The position numbers and the translations under genes were made by a program. Shown one piece after another: positions 15,986 through 21,133 of a stretch of DNA of 21,133 bases. The notes beneath the pieces were generated by a model. It was not told the origin of the DNA, did no database searches, and saw nothing but the letters and a program-made list of their open reading frames with translations. Numbering within the stretch: the stretch's first letter is position 1; every line of letters starts with the position of its first letter. Origin of the DNA: Hypsibius dujardini (lineage: Eukaryota; Tardigrada; Eutardigrada; Parachela; Hypsibiidae); the NCBI GenBank assembly GCA_001579985.1, contig LRSR01007325.1, positions 1 to 21,133 of the forward strand, given 5' to 3'.

Positions 15986-17958
15986 ATGGATCAGTCGAAC
16001 GGTGTAGTGCTGATTAAGGAGCACATGCGGCGTGTGAGCACCCTCGGGTCGGAGTACGATGAGTGCGGGACGCGACTGCTGCGGGATCGCGGCCTGTTGC
16101 CGTGTCGGATGCGTAAGATTTGGGGCACGCTGGCGTTGTTTCAGTTCCTCACCGGGGCGGCCTTACTTATCACCGATATCTACGGTAATAATAATAAAAT
16201 TTGAGTGTATGTCTGTTGTCTTATCTTATGATGTTACGTGTTAAGTGTGAGCGTGTGTAAAGAGGCTTGACCACTCGTTTTAACAAGTGTTGTATGGGTC
16301 GTTGAGTTTCAGTATTATTAAGTGAAGTGTCTGGCCACAGTTTATCGGCGACTTGGTTGATTGCAATTTTTGCTTTGAAGTTGATACCACAAAAATGTCG
16401 ATTCGACTTGGAAAACAATTACTATTATTATTTAATTATAACAAATTTTCCACTTATGAAAGACTGGTTTAATGTTTTCCCGATTGAAAGGTTTCTTTTA
16501 AAATATAATCCCGGTACTGGAACGATATTTCGAGGTTCGTGAGAAGTTCGATTTTTGCAGTGAAGCGATTTGATTTTTAAAGGCTGCTACTTAGATTGAT
16601 TCATTGATTGTAATGTTTATTTTTAACATTTTGATTGTTTGATTTGTATTTGACATTGCACTTGCAATGAAGCACGTCTCATTGATTCATTGAAGTGATG
16701 AAGTGAACGTGTTAGGTTTTGGGGTTGTATTTCATATAGATTGATTCAAGTATTCATTTGAATGAGTGGTTGGAAAAAGCCGGCTTCGAAAGACTCCCTT
16801 CTTGAATACTCCCCTGGAATATAAATGCCAACGTCAGCCATTATAAACATAGATTTTTTTACTAGTAATTTAAGTAGCTTTTATTTTGATCTCATACTTA
16901 TGTACATGTAGATATTTTGGAAGCGTATTTTTGAGGTAACAGGAATTTGGGGTGATCCGATATAATCGATCCATTACATCAGCGGGGCAATCTATCTTTG
17001 GAGCGTGCAAAAATCTGTCAGCGGATTGACTAATCACTTTAAAATACGATACTTTCAAATATAATTACTTTGGTACGGCCTCAAATTACAGGGGCAGTTG
17101 AAAACAAACAATTAGCTTTGACAGTTCCCACTTCCCACTTATCTGTCTAACCCAAAATATCAGTCTGTCTGTCTGTCTGTCTGCCTCTCTGTCTGTCTGT
17201 CTGTCTTTCTGTCTGTCTTTCTGTCTTTCTGTCTATCTATCTGTCTACCAGCCTTCCTGTCTTTTATCAGTCTTTCTGTCTGTCTTCCTGCCTCCCTGCC
17301 TGCCTGTTGGTCCGACTGTCTATCTACCTTTAATCTGCCCTTTACTTTCCTGCCTTTGTCGCTACCTTCTGGTCTGTCCGTAACTTTTTATGCTTTTTTA
17401 TCCCCTGCCTCTCTTTGATCTACCAGAACTACGATCGACATTAATATCCTTCTCCTCGCTCACTATCCTTATTTTACAGCCCACAATCCGATCTCACACG
17501 TCAACCCGCTCCTCTCCTCCGAGAACACCAAGCTCATCTACTTCCGGTTCGACCTCTACCTCGGCATCCTGTCCGCAGTGGCGCAGCTGATCGCGGCCTT
17601 CCTTGGGCTCCTCCCCCTGGGAATCCCGTGCCGGGTTTACCCTCCGGCTAAGTACCGCACCGGCCACTTTCTCTTCTCTGTCTTCGCGGCCTGCCTCATG
17701 GTCATCAGCGCCGTCTCCTACGGCATCATCCTCTCCAACATCTCGCAGGACGCCAAGCTCGCCAAGACCATTCAGCAGGAGAGCGCGCTGCAGCGCGAAC
17801 AGCGCACCCGCGACGTCGTCTTCACCTTCAAGATCCTCCTGAGTCTGCTTATTATCCTCTCCATCGGGGCGGTGGTCAACTTTCTCGCCGTCGTGGCGGT
17901 CTGCACGGCCAACCGGAAGTGCCACCGCAACTGCAAGGTCTGCTCGGCGGAGAACTGA
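15986..17958 (+). CDS. Four-transmembrane protein (225 aa)
   Basis: Exon 1 is 15986-16184 (66 codons plus one base). The intron, 16185-17479, has a GTAATA donor and a TATTTTACAG acceptor, is phase 1 and 1,295 nt long. Exon 2 is 17480-17958. Hydrophobic spans lie at about residues 45-64, 92-115, 129-152 and 179-208. The N-terminal region (residues 1-44, ending LLRDRGLLPCRMRK) and the loop between spans 2 and 3 (CRVYPPAKYR) are basic, so both ends should be cytoplasmic. That places an N-glycosylation sequon N153-I-S in the second outer loop. The tail has four cysteines (C208, C214, C218, C221) in a basic setting that could be palmitoylated or bind metal. The four-span layout resembles the CD20/MS4A-sarcospan type, but the tetraspanin CCG motif is absent and I cannot assign a family. 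ATGG start context is good. A possible AATAAA lies at 18883-18888. Confidence 0.85.
17161..17305. repeat. (GTCT)n microsatellite in the intron
   Basis: An imperfect CTGT/CTTT/CTAT/CTGC tetranucleotide array on the plus strand in the intron of the four-span gene, ending about 175 bases before its acceptor. It makes that intron end unusually pyrimidine-rich. Confidence 0.9.
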
Positions 17959-18524
17959 GACGGAGAGGTCTCTCTTCTCATCCTGTCGTCAACAGAGACG
18001 CGTTTTTTGCCACTTCTTATTCTCAGAAAATCAACACACTCTCACACTCACGGATCTGTCTGCCTATTTGTGGATCTGTCTAGCAGAGGCTTTTTGTGGC
18101 GTTGTTTTTTCCCATCTCTGAATGTCTGTCTGTCTGCTGTCTGTCGCTTGGACGGGCATACAGGCAAACCGACTTTTCAAGAGAATGAGATTTTTTAGTT
18201 GATTTTTGCATTGGGGACCTTGATGCAGACGGGAAGCTCGTGTTTACGGCGGATATCCAAAGGGATGGTTTTCAAGTTTTAGTTTACTTTTTCCCCCTCT
18301 GTGAGAGATGCTCGCGGAATGCGCATGTGCAGCTGCGGCGGCACCGCAATTCGTGGAGATTTTTGTCTTTTACTTTCATCAGTTCCTTTTTTCCTAATTT
18401 GACATTATTTAAGTGAAGAAGCGTTGTAAGAGTTGCTCCTTGTCTGTGTGCAATCCTCTAATGTTTACAGCGGAAAAAGCATAAATGCCATGGCGGACTT
18501 AGACTTCAGTGCTGTGTTTCCCTG
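17959..18524. other. 3' flank of the four-span gene
   Basis: Likely 3' untranslated DNA. It holds a short CTGT run near 18122-18146 and no coding segment that I accept. Confidence 0.45.
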
Positions 18525-18715
18525 TTTGTCTGCCTATTTCTTTGCCTGTCTGTCTGTTTGTTTGTTTGCCCGCCTGTTTGCCTGTCTGTCTATTTGACTG
18601 TCTATCTGACTGTCTGTCCGTTTGCTTATTTCCCTCATTGCTTGTGTGGTTGTGTGTCAGTCCGTCTGTCTGTTTATCGGTCAGTTAGTCTGTCGTTGTC
18701 TGTCTGTATCGATTT
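18525..18715. repeat. (TGTC/TTTG)n imperfect microsatellite
   Basis: A degenerate CTGT/TTTG/CTAT array on the plus strand. The apparent open frame at 18558-18791, rich in Cys, Val and Leu, is a product of the repeat. Confidence 0.85.
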
Positions 18716-19590
18716 GGTTGTGTGCCCTATGGTCGACTGTCGACTTATTTACTTTCTCTTGTACGTTAGAAATTCTGGTATTTACTTTTAACTGCATGGG
18801 TATGAAACTTCATAGAAAGTGCTACGATGCCACTTACAGGCGGGATTTTTTTATCTCGAGTTTCCGCTCTCGCTTTAAAAAAAATAAAGAGAAGAGGCCC
18901 TTTGCTTGTGGATTTTTGTTCACATGCAGTTCAGTAGGGTTTTCAAAAATAATGACGATATCGAGCACTCACTATGCCAAATATTGATCGATATGGTTTG
19001 TCTCAATGCGGGAACCTCAGCTCAAAAGAAGGGCGTCAATGGCTGGTTGGTACGCAATTGCGCATCTGCTTTCGATTGAATTGTCGTGCCTCGTCTGTGC
19101 ACGGGATGTGCGGGAGATCGTTTTGTGCGAATAATGGGGCGAGCGAGGAGCTTAGAAAACACAGGGGTCTCTGTTTTGTGCTCCGCTCAATGAGAGTGAT
19201 GAGGAAGAAAAAAGAGAGACGCTATATAAAAATACTTGTATACAGACACGCGTCAATACTGTATGTGACCAACGAACGACCCCCGTCTTGTGGATGATCG
19301 ATTTTTTTCTGACTGCTTGGGCTATTTATTGGCGGTTGGTTCCGTTGGGCTGGAGTGGAGGGTAAGTCATGTCGCACCATATAGGCAAGGAGCCTGTTTG
19401 AACTGATGGGATGCTTGGGGAGAGCGCTAATAAAGATGGCAATGTGTACGTGCTCTTGAAAATAGGGACTACGGACCATTTGCGTGCCGGAAACATCCGG
19501 AGAGAGTGCATCCTAAATGTATTTCGCACAGTGAATGGTGTTGGGACGATGAAGAAGCAGACAGTCATCTAAGATGAACAGTGAAATAGG
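18716..19590. other. No supported gene
   Basis: Several open frames of 80-120 codons overlap on both strands. None has a recognisable domain or splice context. AATAAA at 18883-18888 could end the transcript of the four-span gene. Confidence 0.4.
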
Positions 19591-19657
19591 TAGACAGACG
19601 GATAACCTGACGAACAGACAGACATACAGACAGACAGACAAACAGACAGACAAACAA

Positions 19658-19692
<35 letters not shown>

Positions 19693-19694
19693 AA
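19591..19694. repeat. (ACAG)n microsatellite
   Basis: An imperfect CAGA/CAAA tetranucleotide array, the reverse complement type of the arrays at 17161-17305 and 18525-18715. The open frame across it, rich in R-Q-T-D, is an artefact of the repeat. Confidence 0.9.
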
Positions 19695-20243
19695 AGTATA
19701 TAGTATCGGTCCCCCAATATACGCACTGGAATAAAGACAGCGTGTATGAAGTGGCAGATGGGTCTTCGTCGGTGGCCTCTGATAAAAGTTCGCCGGTACC
19801 TCTAGTCTGGGATGATGACTCCCAGGGTCTTCGAAGTTCGCTTAGCTCTTGAGCGAACTAATCGCCTTCATCATTCTTGATTAATTACCCGCCTGGAGTA
19901 CATAATCTGTATACTGTCAGTGTCAATGTGTTGTTTTTAGATAGTTGTCCACAAATTAGCTGAGTATATGAATAGCTAATTACCGTCCACGTGAATGGCA
20001 ATATCAAGGCTATCGTCAACGGATAATTGATAGCAGGACAACACCCTCATTCGCTTCCGGGGGCCTCGCACATTCAATTTCCAGTGCAGGGGGGGCCGGT
20101 AAATATCGAAGAAAATATCATCATGGGCCCCATCGAACTCCAACCAGGTACAGGTGGACGAACTCGATACATTCGTGACGCTAAAAGTATCGAAACAGTA
20201 GTTGTTGGTACCTCCCGGAGGGCATCAGATTTTCTGCCCTGCA
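19695..20243. other. Upstream region of the gene at 20352
   Basis: No accepted coding segment. The plus-strand open frame at 20027-20248 is not recognisable and runs into the TATA box, so I regard it as promoter DNA. Confidence 0.4.
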
Positions 20244-20249
20244 TATAAA
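20244..20249 (+). promoter_or_regulatory. TATA box of the gene at 20352
   Basis: TATAAA within GCATATAAAATCGC, 108 bases before the ATG. The spacing resembles that of the two TATA boxes in the peptide cluster. Confidence 0.6.
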
Positions 20250-20351
20250 ATCGCATAGGCAAAACAACAAGACTGGATTAGGTATCCTTCGTGTTTTTTA
20301 ATAGCGAAATACAGTTATTTTCTTTCGGAATACTTATCCCGTTCCCCCACG

Positions 20352-21133
20352 ATGATCTGTCTTCCTGCGCAGGTGGCGGTCTGCTTGACCACTCTTCTAG
20401 GCGCCTTGGTGTGCACAGTCCAGGGGAATTCGTCCAGCGCGTACGGTGTCTCCCACCACAAAACGAACGACGGGGAGGACTTTAAAGCCATCATCCTCGC
20501 AGCTGCTCCCACTAGTAAGTTCATCAAATGTCAATTGGTCATACTTTGGGTCGACCCACGTATATTTTCTGTATAACTTTAAATAATAGGTATGAATTGA
20601 ATTGAAATACAATTTATTATTTAGCGTGGGATTTAAAATAAGATGCGTATGTAAAGTGCATTTCAATACTTTTAATTAGAAATCAGTGCTGTGTTCAGAT
20701 ACTTAAATTACCTATCAAATATATTCAAATAAATAACTTAAAAATGGATAGTACAGATCAGTGCCGGGTCTACGATTTTTTCTTATAAATAAATAATTGC
20801 ATTGGATGTAATGGCAGTTTTTCTCCTATGTTTCCACAGGTTGCTCTGCCTGTTACACCGCCGCGTCGTTTCCATCGCCCAACAGAGCGCCGCCCTACGC
20901 GGGTTGTGTCGGGTCGGACTGTCTGGTATACTCACTGGCCTCGCAGGCCAACTGCCGGATGGTCGTGGCGGAGGCCGCCCAGTTCAACGCCCTGTGGGCC
21001 GCCGGCTTGAACACCAACATCGATAAGACCCTCAAGGGCGGCGACATTGTTGCCTACCAGTGGCGGTCCTTCGGCGGCACTTGGGGTCCCTGGTACGTGA
21101 CCGGCGTCAACGACATCGACATCAAGGTCAACG
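20352..21133 (+). CDS. Secreted cysteine-containing protein, cut by the window end (at least 152 aa)
   Basis: Exon 1 (20352-20514, 54 codons plus one base) begins with a signal peptide, MICLPAQVAVCLTTLLGALV followed by CTVQG. Cleavage is probably near residue 25, just before an N-S-S glycosylation sequon at N26. The intron is 20515-20839 (GTAAGT donor, TTTCCACAG acceptor, phase 1). Exon 2 runs from 20840 off the window end in an open frame. Mature cysteines seen so far are C56, C59, C77, C82 and C93. The region from residue 121 is rich in aromatic residues: GGDIVAYQWRSFGGTWGPWY, then VTGVNDID. This could be a beta-rich, lectin-like extracellular domain, but I do not recognise it and the rest of the protein is missing. 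The exon 2 frame is strongly GC-rich, unlike the AT-rich intron. Confidence 0.82.

Noticed and set aside
17494-17925. Long acidic minus-strand open frame of 143 codons
   Set aside because: It is the antisense of the GC-rich exon 2 of the four-span gene. Its repetitive Glu/Asp/Arg content reflects codon bias of the sense strand.
18558-18987. Cys/Val/Leu-rich open frames that resemble membrane segments
   Set aside because: They are generated by the CTGT/TTTG simple repeat in two frames at once.
19574-19852. Open frame rich in R-Q-T-D
   Set aside because: The N-terminal half is a direct translation of the ACAG microsatellite and the remainder has no support.
1-21133. CRISPR array, tRNA, rRNA or bacterial defence system
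   Set aside because: No regularly spaced repeats with unique spacers, no tRNA B-box, and the gene structure is eukaryotic throughout.

Overview
This window is eukaryotic and almost certainly from an invertebrate animal. Its genes are split by GT-AG introns, several have TATA boxes and AATAAA polyadenylation signals, and the spaces between genes hold many short inverted-repeat transposons and (GTCT)n-type microsatellites. I saw no bacterial-style operons, ribosome binding sites, CRISPR arrays, tRNA or rRNA genes. The exact phylum (mollusc, lancelet or other) cannot be settled from what I can see.

Layout. Positions 1-3,700 are mostly repeats: an inverted-repeat element at 464-860, the first copy of a GGCGGAGCT foldback family near 971-1133, two unidentified coding-like open frames on the minus strand at 1438-2139, and a hAT-like element at 2571-2900. 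A single-exon gene at 3779-4045 (+) encodes an 88-residue secreted cysteine-rich protein. From 5.3 to 9.65 kb, three paralogous two-exon genes lie head to tail on the minus strand. Each encodes a signal peptide followed by a short mature peptide rich in His, Arg and Tyr. From 10.0 to 14.7 kb there are only transposon remnants, including a clean hAT insertion with a perfect 8-bp target-site duplication. A two-exon gene at 15986-17958 (+) encodes a 225-residue protein with four membrane spans. The window ends inside a two-exon gene (20352 to beyond 21133, +) for a secreted cysteine-containing protein.

How the genes may fit together. Four, and probably five, of the genes encode small secreted or membrane proteins. 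The three His/Arg/Tyr peptides are the most distinctive part. The signal peptides of two of them are nearly identical, all three share the intron position and phase, and all three have a predicted V-x-A|D cleavage site, while the mature parts have diverged strongly. That pattern is typical of fast-evolving effector, antimicrobial or matrix peptide families. The mature composition (acidic start, His/Arg block, Tyr/Gly-rich tail) resembles salivary histatins, but I treat this as convergence and not homology. The cysteine-rich gene upstream may belong to the same neighbourhood of secreted products.

Limits. Product names rest on reading the sequence only. Exon structures follow from open frames, GT/AG sites and agreement between paralogs, without transcript evidence.
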